Origin: Candidatus Obscuribacter sp.
GTDB taxonomy: Bacteria > Cyanobacteriota > Vampirovibrionia > Obscuribacterales > Obscuribacteraceae
DNA length: 64,000 bases
Direction: 5' to 3'
Assembly (NCBI GenBank): GCA_016712465.1
Contig: JADJQZ010000001.1
Span: 3,038,001 to 3,102,000, forward strand
Below, piece after piece: positions 7,894-16,675 of this stretch; position 1 is the first letter of the stretch, and the number at the start of each line of letters is the position of its first letter. The notes under the pieces were generated by a model that did not search any database, had not been told where the DNA came from, and saw only the letters and a program-made list of their open reading frames with translations. A program made the position numbers and the translations under genes.

Positions 7894-10659
7894 TCAGGGC
7901 AAAGCCTTAATGAAAGTCGGCAAAGCGTTCTTTCTAAACTGGATACGAATACGGACAAGCTCAAGGGTCTTAGCGGCCGAGCGCCGCCCATTCTTGAGCG
8001 GGTGCTGGTTTATGAATGCTTCAAGCTGCTTGTAATCTTCTTCCTGATTAAATACTGAAGCAGCCTCCACCAGATCCGGCAAATGCTTGGGATCGAGTTT
8101 ACCCTTGAGTTTCTCCCAGTTGCTTTCCAGGAAATTCCAGGTAGCCTTTTGCGCGGCACGATTATGCAAGAGCCGGCTTAACTGCCTGGTCACATCCTGA
8201 GCCCGCACGTCTTTGCCGAGCACCATAGCCAGACTGGCTTCAAACTGTTCCTTGCCGCGAAAGGCGGTTAGGGCACCCAGATTACGCTGGTACGACTCCG
8301 GCGTGCCGCCCATTTTGGCAAGCTGCAGGATTCTGGCATAATCTTCGCCGTCACCGTTATAGGCAACTACTGTGACAATGGCTGAAAGCAAGTCTGAATC
8401 AAGACTTTTTTCGTCGGTGAGGTAAGTGTCCCAGAGACCGCGGCAAAAGTCGATGCACTGCTGGTCACCACCAATAGTGCCAAGCACGCGCACTAATTGT
8501 CCTCTCAATTGGCACTGCAATTCCGTGTCGTTTTTGCGCCTCTCAAAGCCCAGACGCTCAAGGTGCCCTTTTAACTGCCCACAGACGAAGGAGGCATAAG
8601 CCTTCTCCAGCTTCTCGTCAGCCGGTAGGAAGCTCTCGAAAAATTGCACTTGTCCGATCAAAAGAGATAGAACATAGGGGTCTTCCTCATCTTTCAATTT
8701 GGCAAGGGCCGTTAAATAACGGTTCATGGCTTTCGACTGGGGGTCGGAGGAACCATCACTGGCAGCCAGAGCAAAGAGGTCGCTAAAGAGGCTGATGCGT
8801 TCCTGACAGTTGAGAAGTTCAGGCAGTGCACGGCTGCTTTGCACAAGGGCGGCAAAACTTGTCTCATCAAAGGCAGTGCGGAAGAAGCCGCAACCGGTAC
8901 CATTAATAAAAAGCGGCGCGCTTTCGGCCTTGACTTTAATTGACTCCGTTTTTTTAGAGAACAAGAGCGGCTGACTGAAACCGTCGCCTTTCAACATAAG
9001 CGGAACAGTCCACAAGATCTCCTGTCCCTTGAGGCTCACCTTCTCGCGCAGATAACGCCGTTGAGACAATTTAACGCCATAGGTTTTACCCATCTCTTTC
9101 TTGCCGGAGCGGACCGGTTCAAGGCTGAAGTCCAGGAGCGGGCAACCGGCAGTGAAGACCCAACTATTCATCATGGCGCCCACATCCACCTTCTTGCCGG
9201 CCTTAGCGGCACTGGCGGAAAGAGCTCGCCATAGATCGCCGGTGGTGGCATTAGCAAAAGCATGCTCTTTCATATAGAGCTTGATGCCTTCCTGAAAGGT
9301 ATTCTCGCCCAGATATGTCTCAAGCATCTTGAGCAGGGAACCACCCTTTTCGTAGGTGATTTCATCAAACATTTCCATAGCGTCTTCCGGTGATTTTACC
9401 GGGTATTCCACCGGTCTTGTGGCAATCAAACCGTCTGCATCCAGGGTACCCACCCTGGCCAGAGCAAACTCATCATAGGCTCGCCACTGCGGCTCAAGCA
9501 CATTCACAGCCTTGGTGGCCATCCAGGTGGCAAAGGCTTCGTTCAACCAGAGTCCGTTCCACCATTTCATGGTGACCAGATCTCCGAACCAAAGATGCGC
9601 CATTTCGTGAGCAATGATGCCTGCTACATTCATGCGCATGGCCGTGGAGGCCTTCTCGTCGCAGAGCAATGCCGTCTCACGGAAAGTGATGGCACCGGGA
9701 TTCTCCATGGCACCGGCAGAAAAGTCTGGAATGGCGATCAAATCAAGTTTATCCAGGGGGTACTCGGCCCCGAAATAGCTTTCATAGTAGGGCAAAAGCC
9801 TGGCCGCCACATCAAGAGCATAGGCAGTCAGATGCTCCTTGCCGTTTACGGCATACACTCTGATTTTCTTGCCATTTACTTCCCTCACCGGCGAAGCTTT
9901 GAAATCGCCGATGGCCAGCGCAAAGAGGTAGGTAGAGTAGGGCGGCGTCGTCTTGAAAGAGAGAACCTTCTTGTCTTTGCGCTTATCTTCCTTTTCAAAT
10001 TCCACGGCGCTATTGCTTACCGCCGTCATCTCTTTCGGGATGCAAACTGAAAGACGGTAACGAGCCTTGAAAGCCGGTTCGTCGAAGCAAGGGAACATGG
10101 AGCGAGCGTCGGTAGGCTCCATTTGAGTGGTGGCTATCTTCTTTTCACGCCCCTGCTTGTCCTTAAAGGTGGAAAGGTAGAAACCGGCCAGTTTGCTGCC
10201 GAGGCGACCGGAAAACTTGATGGAAAGCTCATGCTTCCCTTTAGATAGGGGACTGGGGAACTTCAGTATAAGTAATTGCTTCTCATCCTGTCTGACTATG
10301 TCGGCCTTGATGAAACCACCCTGGCTGCCTTTGGGACTGATGGAAGCGTCGTAAACCGAAAGCGCCTGCTCATTGAGAGAAATCGTGCTTGTGGGTGCCT
10401 TCACGTCCACCAGAATCGTTTCACTGCCTTCAAAGTCGCCCTTTTCAAAGTCCGGCTCAAAGTAGAGATCGTAGCGCTCAGGCAAAACATTGACGGGCAG
10501 CCTGGCTCCACTTTCAATCTCGGACCGACTGGCTTCTTCATGGTTATCGCCGCCCAATGCCAGGCAGGCCGAGCTCCAACTTGTCAAAAGGGCCAGACAG
10601 CAGGAAGTAAAGAACCCGCTCGGCAGCGGTGGGGGCAAAAATCCATTCTTAGAAGCCAT
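7894..10659 (-). CDS. exported M1-family zinc aminopeptidase
   Basis: 921 residues. A membrane-spanning or signal segment (about residues 12-36) precedes the M1 domain. The exopeptidase motif GAMENPG is present, followed by the zinc site HEMAH-(18)-NEAF: His351, Glu352, His355 and Glu374. QMEPTDARSMFPCFDEP is the usual substrate-side motif. The C-terminal third is the helical ERAP1-like domain. It probably trims peptides from the N-terminus in the periplasm or outside the cell. It is the first gene of a tight operon with the DUF3142 and CGPFF genes, so all three products are exported. A GGAG ribosome site lies just before the ATG. Confidence 0.95.
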   Translation of the reverse strand: MASKNGFLPPPLPSGFFTSCCLALLTSWSSACLALGGDNHEEASRSEIESGARLPVNVLPERYDLYFEPDFEKGDFEGSETILVDVKAPTSTISLNEQALSVYDASISPKGSQGGFIKADIVRQDEKQLLILKFPSPLSKGKHELSIKFSGRLGSKLAGFYLSTFKDKQGREKKIATTQMEPTDARSMFPCFDEPAFKARYRLSVCIPKEMTAVSNSAVEFEKEDKRKDKKVLSFKTTPPYSTYLFALAIGDFKASPVREVNGKKIRVYAVNGKEHLTAYALDVAARLLPYYESYFGAEYPLDKLDLIAIPDFSAGAMENPGAITFRETALLCDEKASTAMRMNVAGIIAHEMAHLWFGDLVTMKWWNGLWLNEAFATWMATKAVNVLEPQWRAYDEFALARVGTLDADGLIATRPVEYPVKSPEDAMEMFDEITYEKGGSLLKMLETYLGENTFQEGIKLYMKEHAFANATTGDLWRALSASAAKAGKKVDVGAMMNSWVFTAGCPLLDFSLEPVRSGKKEMGKTYGVKLSQRRYLREKVSLKGQEILWTVPLMLKGDGFSQPLLFSKKTESIKVKAESAPLFINGTGCGFFRTAFDETSFAALVQSSRALPELLNCQERISLFSDLFALAASDGSSDPQSKAMNRYLTALAKLKDEEDPYVLSLLIGQVQFFESFLPADEKLEKAYASFVCGQLKGHLERLGFERRKNDTELQCQLRGQLVRVLGTIGGDQQCIDFCRGLWDTYLTDEKSLDSDLLSAIVTVVAYNGDGEDYARILQLAKMGGTPESYQRNLGALTAFRGKEQFEASLAMVLGKDVRAQDVTRQLSRLLHNRAAQKATWNFLESNWEKLKGKLDPKHLPDLVEAASVFNQEEDYKQLEAFINQHPLKNGRRSAAKTLELVRIRIQFRKNALPTFIKALP

Positions 10660-10805
10660 CGAGTCTCCAGTGCAATTCTCAATTTCGTAGAGATAAATTT
10701 TACAGGGTTTTCCACCGGGATCTGACCCAAGGCTTCTGGCCCTCAGCCAAAGCGATATAATCTACTTCCCTATAGATAAAGAGCCCCTCGGGGCGGGAGG
10801 TCTCG

Positions 10806-12194
10806 GTGTTCCTCAAACAGTTTTACCTTGGTTGCCTGGCCCATGCCTCCTATGTCCTGGGCTCCGGACAGGAAGCTTGCGTCATCGACCCCCAGAGGGA
10901 TGTGGAGGAATACCTGACGGAACTTCAGTCTCAGGGACTCAAGCTCAAGTACATTATTGAAACCCACCTCCACGCCGACTTCGTTTCCGGGCACAATGAG
11001 CTGGCCCAGAAAACCGGAGCGGAAATAGTTTTCTCCCACAAGGCCAGGGTGGAACTACCGCATATTGCCGCCCAGGATGGACAGAAACTGAGCCTCGGCG
11101 ACCTTACCCTCACTATTTTGGAAACACCGGGACATACGCCGGAAAGCATCTGCGTACTGGCGGAAGACGCCATGAGCTCTAAGAAGATGCTTTTCACCGG
11201 CGACACTCTTTTTGTAGGCGATGTGGGCCGCCCCGACCTTGTCTGCCAGTACGGTTACGAGCCGGAAGAAATGGCAGGTCTGCTCTACGACAGCCTGCAC
11301 AAGAAAATTATGCCTCTGGATGATGCGGTGGAAGTCTATCCGGCTCACGGCGCCGGCTCCCTCTGCGGCAAAAATATCTCGCAGGAACGCTCATCCACCC
11401 TGGGAGAGCAGCGCAAATTCAACTGGGCCCTCAAGCCCATGGACAAAGACAGTTTCATCGAATCTTTGACCAGAGAGTTACCGGAGATTCCCAAATATTT
11501 CGGGCTGGCGGTTCAGACCAATCGCCAGGGAGCCAGACCTCTGGCTGAACTGCCGCCGCTTCAGACCATGACGTCGGAGACGGTGCTGGCCAAACAGAAA
11601 GAAGGTGCCCTGCTTCTGGATGTGCGCAGCCCGGCTGAGTTTTGCCAGGGACATCCGGCCGGTGCGCTCAATATCGGTCTGGGCGGTCAGTTCGCCAGCT
11701 TCAGCGGCATACTGGTGGACGCCGATCGCGAAAAAATCATTATCGGCTCAAAAGAGCAAGCGCAGGAAGCAGTAGTGCGTCTGGCCAGGGCCGGTCTCGA
11801 AAACGTTTCCGGCTATCTGGAAGACTTCCGCACAGGCTTCACCGTAGTTTCTGTACCGCAGGTGCAAGTCCAGGAACTGGCAGAACGAATCGCCCGGGAC
11901 CCGTCTATAAAGGTTCTGGATGTGAGGCGCAAAGCCGAATACGTAGCCGGGCATGTACCAGGTGCGCGCTCCATCCCCCTGAGCGAACTGGCAGCAGCCG
12001 TTAGCGATCTGGACAGGGATACCACCCTGCACGTAATCTGCGCCGGCGGTTATCGCTCCACCATGGCCGTCAGTCTTCTTCTACAACATGGTTTCGAGAA
12101 ACTGGAAAACATAGAGGGCGGCACGATGGCCTGGCGCAAGGCCGGTCTGGACGTACATGTAGATAAGCCTTCGGCATGCAGCGCCGGCAGCTGA
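10806..12194 (+). CDS. MBL-fold hydrolase with two rhodanese domains (persulfide dioxygenase-like)
   Basis: 462 residues starting at GTG, with GGGAGG five bases upstream. The N-terminal metallo-beta-lactamase domain has the glyoxalase II/ETHE1-type signature ETHLHADFVSGH, then DTLFVGDVGRPDL and YPAHGAGSLCG; such proteins oxidise glutathione persulfide or related sulfane sulfur. The first rhodanese domain (LLDVRSPAEFCQGH) lacks a recognisable catalytic-loop Cys, while the second (VLDVRRKAEYVAGH) ends in CAGGYRS and should be active. This inactive-plus-active arrangement is common in MBL-rhodanese proteins. It probably acts in cytoplasmic sulfide/persulfide handling together with the single rhodanese at 13764-14131. 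Confidence 0.93.
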   Translation: MFLKQFYLGCLAHASYVLGSGQEACVIDPQRDVEEYLTELQSQGLKLKYIIETHLHADFVSGHNELAQKTGAEIVFSHKARVELPHIAAQDGQKLSLGDLTLTILETPGHTPESICVLAEDAMSSKKMLFTGDTLFVGDVGRPDLVCQYGYEPEEMAGLLYDSLHKKIMPLDDAVEVYPAHGAGSLCGKNISQERSSTLGEQRKFNWALKPMDKDSFIESLTRELPEIPKYFGLAVQTNRQGARPLAELPPLQTMTSETVLAKQKEGALLLDVRSPAEFCQGHPAGALNIGLGGQFASFSGILVDADREKIIIGSKEQAQEAVVRLARAGLENVSGYLEDFRTGFTVVSVPQVQVQELAERIARDPSIKVLDVRRKAEYVAGHVPGARSIPLSELAAAVSDLDRDTTLHVICAGGYRSTMAVSLLLQHGFEKLENIEGGTMAWRKAGLDVHVDKPSACSAGS

Positions 12195-12195
12195 C

Positions 12196-12726
12196 CTAAT
12201 CTACCTTGAGCTTCCTGTCGCCAAACCGGTATTTGCCATTGGCCGTGCCGTCGCTGTACCAGGGGCTATCCGAATCTGCTGAATCAACTTTTCCCGGGCG
12301 CACTGCTACAGTATCCGGAATCTTCATACCACCCGGCTCATGAGCGGGGGCTCCCGCGTCCGGAGCCTTCCCGCCTCCGGCGACGAACTCTTTGTCCCTG
12401 AAAGTTTCTGGGTTACCCTTATCTTTGCCGGGTTTAGCCGTTCCGTCCAGATACCATTTGCTTTCGGGATCTTCCGTCGGCACAAAATTGAATTTCTCTG
12501 AACCATCCGCATTCGAAACTCTGCGGCCGTCGCCATGGGTCTCTGCCCCCGCGTTATCAACCAGCATCAGTCCCGGCAGAGCCTTCCCGGCGTCAGAACC
12601 GGAGACCAGGTCCCGTCCATGGGAAATAGATCCCGGCATATTGATGGACAGATCAGCCAAATTTAAGGGACTGCGTTCTGTCTCCAGCTCCGGTTTCACC
12701 TTCTGCGGTTCATCGAAATTTGCCAT
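12196..12726 (-). CDS. hydrophilic acidic protein with two WYxDGTA motifs (unknown)
   Basis: The start is taken at the ATG at 12724-12726, preceded by GAGGAG at a good distance; the frame is open further upstream. The 176-residue product is very hydrophilic, rich in Gly, Asp, Pro and Lys, and probably disordered. Two short internal repeats are visible, SKWYLDGTAKPGK and SPWYSDGTANGK, about 70 residues apart. It has no signal peptide and no membrane segment. It converges with the MBL-rhodanese gene with a 1-bp gap. I do not recognise a family; similar low-complexity proteins with no known role are common in this type of genome. Confidence 0.6.
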   Translation of the reverse strand: MANFDEPQKVKPELETERSPLNLADLSINMPGSISHGRDLVSGSDAGKALPGLMLVDNAGAETHGDGRRVSNADGSEKFNFVPTEDPESKWYLDGTAKPGKDKGNPETFRDKEFVAGGGKAPDAGAPAHEPGGMKIPDTVAVRPGKVDSADSDSPWYSDGTANGKYRFGDRKLKVD

Positions 12727-12811
12727 TTCACAACTCTCCTCGGGGGTTTGTCCAATACTAGGGACAGGCTGTGTTAATGTCCGGTCGAAACTGTGGCAGC
12801 CCTGTGTCAAA

Positions 12812-12842
12812 CAAAAATGCCGCCCGACTGAGCGAGCGGCAT
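12812..12842 (-). terminator. rho-independent terminator
   Basis: On the minus strand the hairpin has arms ATGCCGC and GCGGCAT (12836-12842 and 12817-12823) with a partly paired loop, followed directly by TTTTTG. It lies 23 bp after the stop of the coiled-coil gene at 12865-13296 and separates it from the next minus-strand gene. Confidence 0.8.
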
Positions 12843-12864
12843 ATAGAGATAGAAAGAAGCGTCT

Positions 12865-13296
12865 CTAATTCAAACCCAGGAGTTTCTTCCACCAGGGTCT
12901 TTTGAGATGCTCATTCTCGGCACGCAAAGCATCGAGCCAGGTTTCCAGTTCCAAAACTTTCTGGGCTTCGACTTCCAGATCTTTAATGCGCGCCACCAGG
13001 AGTTCTTCTCCCATAAGCAGTCCCTCCAGTTCGCGCACCCGTTCCCGGGTCTGAGCGAGCTGATAGCCGGTCTCAAGCACTAAATCGTTTACATTTTCGA
13101 GCTGAGCAAGCAGATCGAGAATCAGCCTGGTTTCACTTAGAGGCGTCTCCGCAGTGACGGAAGGAGAGAAATCAATGGTCTCATCCTGCTTGACGGTTTC
13201 CAGAGTGGCATTTTCTAAAAACGACTCCAAACCATCCAGGCTGAGAGTATCTTGCGCGGGAGCAAGGAGCTTTTTATTCTTGCGAGTTTGGGCCAT
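12865..13296 (-). CDS. coiled-coil protein of unknown function
   Basis: 143 residues, ATG start. Residues about 55-130 are a continuous heptad-like helix (LILDLLAQLENVNDLVLETG, then LAQTRERVRELEGLL and LEVEAQKVLELETWLDALRAENEHL), typical of a coiled coil. The C-terminus ends with KRPWWKKLLGLN, a short basic, aromatic tail that could contact a membrane or nucleic acid. There is no signal peptide. A strong terminator follows immediately, so it seems to be a monocistronic unit or the end of one. Function unknown. Confidence 0.7.
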   Translation of the reverse strand: MAQTRKNKKLLAPAQDTLSLDGLESFLENATLETVKQDETIDFSPSVTAETPLSETRLILDLLAQLENVNDLVLETGYQLAQTRERVRELEGLLMGEELLVARIKDLEVEAQKVLELETWLDALRAENEHLKRPWWKKLLGLN

Positions 13297-13430
13297 ACAG
13301 CACCGCCTTCTAGCAGCAGGAAACTGATGACATTATGGGTGGTGGCAGGACGAAGGGCAACTCTTGACTATTCAAAAACCGCTCGGACTGCGAAAATCGG
13401 CTAGTTATCAGTCAAAAATTGACAAAGTGA

Positions 13431-13760
13431 TCAAGAAGCAGCCGGTGGGCCTTCTTTATCGGTCGCTTCGGCGCGAGCCCGTCGAGCCGCTTCGTGCCTG
13501 GCGTCTTCTGCCTGTTCAGCCCCCCAGCCTTTGTACAGATAAAACATAAACCCGGCGAAGATGGTCAGGGCCAGAAAGGCAATCAAAGACACGCCAGCTA
13601 CCATAAGGTAAAAACCATTGGGGTCGGTCTTCTGCATCTGAGTAAATTCATAGAGATAGTCTTCCACGGCACTGGCCCAGACGACATTAGCCCGGCACCA
13701 GAGAAAACTCGCCGCCAACGAACAAAAGAGCACCTTGCTGCGCACCGCCGGCGCCACCAT
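13431..13760 (-). CDS. small membrane protein (unknown)
   Basis: I place the start at the ATG at 13758-13760, with GGAAAGAG upstream; it overlaps the stop of the rhodanese gene by one base (TGATG). The product is about 109 residues: a signal-like hydrophobic segment (VLFCSLAASFLWCRANVVWA), a short loop, a strong transmembrane helix (YLMVAGVSLIAFLALTIFAG, extending to about residue 75) and a charged Ala/Arg/Glu-rich tail. It is probably an inner-membrane protein co-translated with the rhodanese. No family is recognised. Confidence 0.7.
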   Translation of the reverse strand: MVAPAVRSKVLFCSLAASFLWCRANVVWASAVEDYLYEFTQMQKTDPNGFYLMVAGVSLIAFLALTIFAGFMFYLYKGWGAEQAEDARHEAARRARAEATDKEGPPAAS

Positions 13761-14131
13761 CAATCTCTTTCCTCCGGCAGATTTCGCTCACGCCAGGCGC
13801 GGATTCCGCCGGCCATGGAAAGTACATTCGTATAGCCCATCTTCTGCATATTGTCAGCTGCCAGGGCAGAACGGTAACCGCCGCCGCAATAGAGAACTAC
13901 CTTCTTACCTTTGTCTTCCACGACCTTCTCGATATCACGCTCCAGTATGCCGCGACCAAGATGAATGGAGCCGCAGGCACGTCCTTCCCGCCACTCATGA
14001 TCTTCTCGCACATCCATAAAAACGAAGTCTTCCTGTGCGGCCTGCCAGGAAAGTACATCATCGATGGTCACTTCCTTAATGCGGGGTTTCACTTCCGCCA
14101 CAATCTTTTCAAAGGCTTCTGAATGTTTCAC
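13760..14131 (-). CDS. single-domain rhodanese (sulfurtransferase)
   Basis: 123 residues, GTG start. Single rhodanese domain: VFMDVREDHEWREGRACGSIHLGRG, then VVLYCGGGYRSALAA, in which the Cys of CGGGYRS is the catalytic persulfide-carrying residue, then MAGGIRAWRERNLP. It probably transfers sulfane sulfur in the cytoplasm. It is coupled to the downstream membrane-protein gene through a TGATG overlap and lies about 1.6 kb from the MBL-rhodanese gene, suggesting related sulfur chemistry. Confidence 0.92.
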   Translation of the reverse strand: MKHSEAFEKIVAEVKPRIKEVTIDDVLSWQAAQEDFVFMDVREDHEWREGRACGSIHLGRGILERDIEKVVEDKGKKVVLYCGGGYRSALAADNMQKMGYTNVLSMAGGIRAWRERNLPEERD

Positions 14132-14291
14132 TCTGCACCATTCTCACTTAACGAGGCTAATCTCAATTTAACCGGATCGATCCCCTTGTCTCCTTGGCAT
14201 CCTGCAGTTTATAACGGCATGTTTGAGATTTAGAGGTCACACCGTACAAAAATGGGACAATCACCTTCTTATTCTCTCAAGTGGAGACGCC

Positions 14292-15158
14292 ATGCTTTAC
14301 AAGAACTTTTCTCATGAAGTAGAAATATTCGGTCAAAAACTGCCGGAACCAAGAGTACTACTGGATTTTCTTGGTTTCGAAACTCATATAAAGCAAATTC
14401 GCTCCAAACGCGGCGCCGATGTCTGGCCCGGCTGGTATGACCACGCCGCCTACTACATAGTCGACCTGCCGGCCGATAAAGTCTACGGACCGGGAGATGA
14501 AGTACCCTTGCCGGACTGCGTCCTGGCCCCCGATTACGAATTTGAAATAGGCTGCCTGGCCACCAGAGAAGCTTTGATTACCACCGAAGCAGAGGGTCTA
14601 AAATACTTTCAAGAACATTGCTACCTGACTATCCTCAATGACTGGTCGGCCAGAGACATTCAGATGAAGGACATTCAGGGGCTCGGACCGGCCAACAGCA
14701 AATTCGTAATGGGCAAAAGCATCGGACCTCGTTTTGTACAAGCCGGCTCATTGCAGATGGACGACAACGGCGTTTTGTTTGCTGAAATGACTCTCAAGGT
14801 GAACGGTCAGGTGCGCAGTCAGTCCAATTATCAGAGTCTCTATCATACGCACCCGGTCACTCAAGCAAAGGCTGCCTGGAGTTTTCCTCGCATTTTTGCC
14901 TGGCTCGGTAGGCAGAATATAGCCATCCACCCCGGTTACTTGTTTGGTTCCGGCACCGTCGGTAATGGCTGCATTGCCGAATTTTCCGCCCAGATAGACC
15001 CCAGCACGGGGGCTGAGCTTGCGCCGGCTAAATATGGCTGGCTCAAGGACGGCGACGAAATAACCATGGAAGTGGAAGGTCTCGGCAGCCTCAGCAATAA
15101 AGTCAGAGCCGTGGTCAACAACGACTCGAAAACCCAACAAAAAACGGCAGTTCTCTAA
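14292..15158 (+). CDS. fumarylacetoacetate hydrolase family protein
   Basis: The frame is open from a TTG at 14223, but the ATG at 14292 has GGAG seven bases upstream, so I prefer it (288 residues); the N-terminal 23 residues of the longer form (RFRGHTVQKWDNHLLILSSG) cannot be excluded. The domain shows the FAH metal site: DYEFEIGCLATREA with two Glu, and LNDWSARDIQMKDIQ with Asp. Later come VMGKSIGPRF and GYLFGSGTVGNGC. Family members hydrolyse C-C bonds or tautomerise or decarboxylate 2-oxo acids; substrate unknown. An intrinsic terminator overlaps the stop codon. Confidence 0.9.
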   Translation: MLYKNFSHEVEIFGQKLPEPRVLLDFLGFETHIKQIRSKRGADVWPGWYDHAAYYIVDLPADKVYGPGDEVPLPDCVLAPDYEFEIGCLATREALITTEAEGLKYFQEHCYLTILNDWSARDIQMKDIQGLGPANSKFVMGKSIGPRFVQAGSLQMDDNGVLFAEMTLKVNGQVRSQSNYQSLYHTHPVTQAKAAWSFPRIFAWLGRQNIAIHPGYLFGSGTVGNGCIAEFSAQIDPSTGAELAPAKYGWLKDGDEITMEVEGLGSLSNKVRAVVNNDSKTQQKTAVL

Positions 15159-15177
15159 GAGCCGCTGCCGTTTATTT
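15142..15177 (+). terminator. rho-independent terminator overlapping the FAH stop codon
   Basis: Inverted repeat AAACGGCAG / CTGCCGTTT (15142-15150 and 15165-15173) followed by TATTT. The 5' arm is formed by the last codons of the FAH-family gene, so terminator and coding sequence overlap. Confidence 0.75.
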
Positions 15178-15192
15178 GCATGCTAAGAAAAT

Positions 15193-15276
15193 TGCCCTTG
15201 GAGGGATTCGAACCCTCAATCCCTTACGGGCATCGCATTTTAAGTGCGACTCGTATACCAGTTCCGACACAAGGGC
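15193..15276 (-). tRNA. tRNA-Leu(UAA), intronless
   Basis: 84-nt cloverleaf on the minus strand. The acceptor stem is GCCCTTG/CAAGGGC with discriminator A. The D-stem is TCG/CGA, the anticodon stem TCGCA/TGCGA has loop CTTAAAA (anticodon TAA at 15240-15242), a long variable arm contains CCC-GTAA-GGG, and the T-stem is GAGGG/CCCTC with loop TTCGAAT. The 3' CCA is not encoded. The long variable arm confirms a class II tRNA, and the anticodon gives leucine. There is no group I intron in the anticodon loop, unlike many cyanobacteria and chloroplasts. Confidence 0.97.
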
Positions 15277-15296
15277 AGAAGCCTAATTTTAGCACT

Positions 15297-15329
15297 AAAG
15301 CAGCTACCCCTTCAGGGTAGAGCTGCTTT
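15297..15329 (-). other. hairpin at the 3' end of the membrane-protein gene, just before the tRNA
   Basis: Inverted repeat AAAGCAGCT (15297-15305) / AGCTGCTTT (15321-15329), with further ACCC/GGGT pairing inside. On the minus strand it overlaps the stop of the gene at 15304-16497 and lies 20 bp before the tRNA. It lacks a long U-tract, so it may be a weak terminator or an RNA processing site. Confidence 0.5.
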
Positions 15330-16497
15330 TGAGACCATCCGATTCCGACAACCTCTTAGCTACTTCGGCACTGCTGACACCGTCGCGTCTGGTGACAGTC
15401 TTGAGCGTAAAGGCGAGAGCCAGAGCCCAGAGGCTGGAGATCACCAGCGCCAGAGTCTTTTTGCTCTGTGAAGGTTCGTGAATGAAGTCACCGGTGAGCC
15501 CTGAGATGATCAGAGTGAGGGGATCGGGCGCAGTCAAGCTGCCCTGTTTGAGCCAGTTCAAAAGCTGAACCACAAGCAAACTGAGGAAGAGAAAAGCACA
15601 GGCGGCCACGGTCCTGACAGTCAAGCTCGAACGCAGGCAAAATACAGTCTCTCGATCGGCAAAAATCTTTACAGGGAAGAGCACATAGAGTCCCAGACCG
15701 ATGCTCAAGAGGCAAGCCAGTAGCGACTGGCCGGCCAGAGCTTCTTGTATAACCGATTGCAGGAAATAGAAGCCGGCCACCACGAAAGTACCATAGGCCA
15801 GTTCAGCGGCGATGCCGGCGCTTTCCAGTTGACCAAGGGGGGCACGCCAGTAAGCGGCCTTTTCTTTCAAGAAGCGCACCGGTATGCGGCTTATCAAGAG
15901 TGCCAGCAGGAAGTAACAAAAGGCCAGCATCGAATCGATGGCCGCAAAGGCCCGGTCTGACTGATAGCGAGCCAGCATGGCTGCTGCTTCCGGCTCTTCT
16001 CCGAAGAATTCGAAACAATTTTTTGTAAAAGTGTGAAAGGCGCGGCTTTGTGAAAACTGCTCCATACGCCAGGAAAGGAAATCACCACTGAGCGAACGCA
16101 GTCCGTAATAGGGCGAGGCCAGTAAGCTGTAAACGCTGGAATTGACAAAAGTGGAATTGGCCACCGGCGCCGGCAAGATTACCGGGTGCAGGAAACGCGG
16201 ATCGCGGTGAAACTCCCTGGCCGCCCAGGAACGCAGAGCTTCCAGCGCCTCTGCATTTTGCTGGGTGTATTCATCGCTGGTCAAAACCAGGGCGAAAAAA
16301 ACGGTCTTCATTACCTTGTCGGCAAAGCGAGTATCCCAGACTCCTGAGGTAGAAGCCCCCGCCATCAGCTTGTCGGCATTGACGAGCGTGGCGACCTTCT
16401 CCCGGGGTTTGATAAAAATGGCACTGACCACAAGCATTGCCGCCGCAAGCACAATGATAGTGGCGACTCCAACTCTCTTTTTGATGGCACCGGACAT
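15304..16497 (-). CDS. multi-pass membrane protein (unknown)
   Basis: 397 residues. An N-terminal transmembrane segment (about residues 10-28) is followed by a soluble stretch of about 150 residues with an EALRSWAAREFHRDPRF region. At least four further hydrophobic helices follow: around AIDSMLAFCYFLLALLI, YGTFVVAGFYFLQSVI, LLACLLSIGLGLYVLFPV and TVAACAFLFLSLLVVQLL. A final one is near the C-terminus (LALVISSLWALALAF). I recognise no domain. The large extracytoplasmic loop after helix 1 suggests a sensor or assembly role, but this is only a topology guess. ATG start with AGGTGAG just upstream. Confidence 0.75.
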   Translation of the reverse strand: MSGAIKKRVGVATIIVLAAAMLVVSAIFIKPREKVATLVNADKLMAGASTSGVWDTRFADKVMKTVFFALVLTSDEYTQQNAEALEALRSWAAREFHRDPRFLHPVILPAPVANSTFVNSSVYSLLASPYYGLRSLSGDFLSWRMEQFSQSRAFHTFTKNCFEFFGEEPEAAAMLARYQSDRAFAAIDSMLAFCYFLLALLISRIPVRFLKEKAAYWRAPLGQLESAGIAAELAYGTFVVAGFYFLQSVIQEALAGQSLLACLLSIGLGLYVLFPVKIFADRETVFCLRSSLTVRTVAACAFLFLSLLVVQLLNWLKQGSLTAPDPLTLIISGLTGDFIHEPSQSKKTLALVISSLWALALAFTLKTVTRRDGVSSAEVAKRLSESDGLKSSSTLKG

Positions 16498-16675
16498 AAC
16501 TCACCTGATCGGGCAACTAGCTACGCAGGACTTAGTTTAGACGATCTCAAGCAGCGCAAGGGGAAGCCAAGGTTGGAAGCAATTAATGCGCAGCGGGGGC
16601 GCGGCCAAACTGCCTCCGATTCAGCAATCGACTTCCAGGTTCCCGTCTTCATTCAAAATTCGTAATGGAAAAGGC

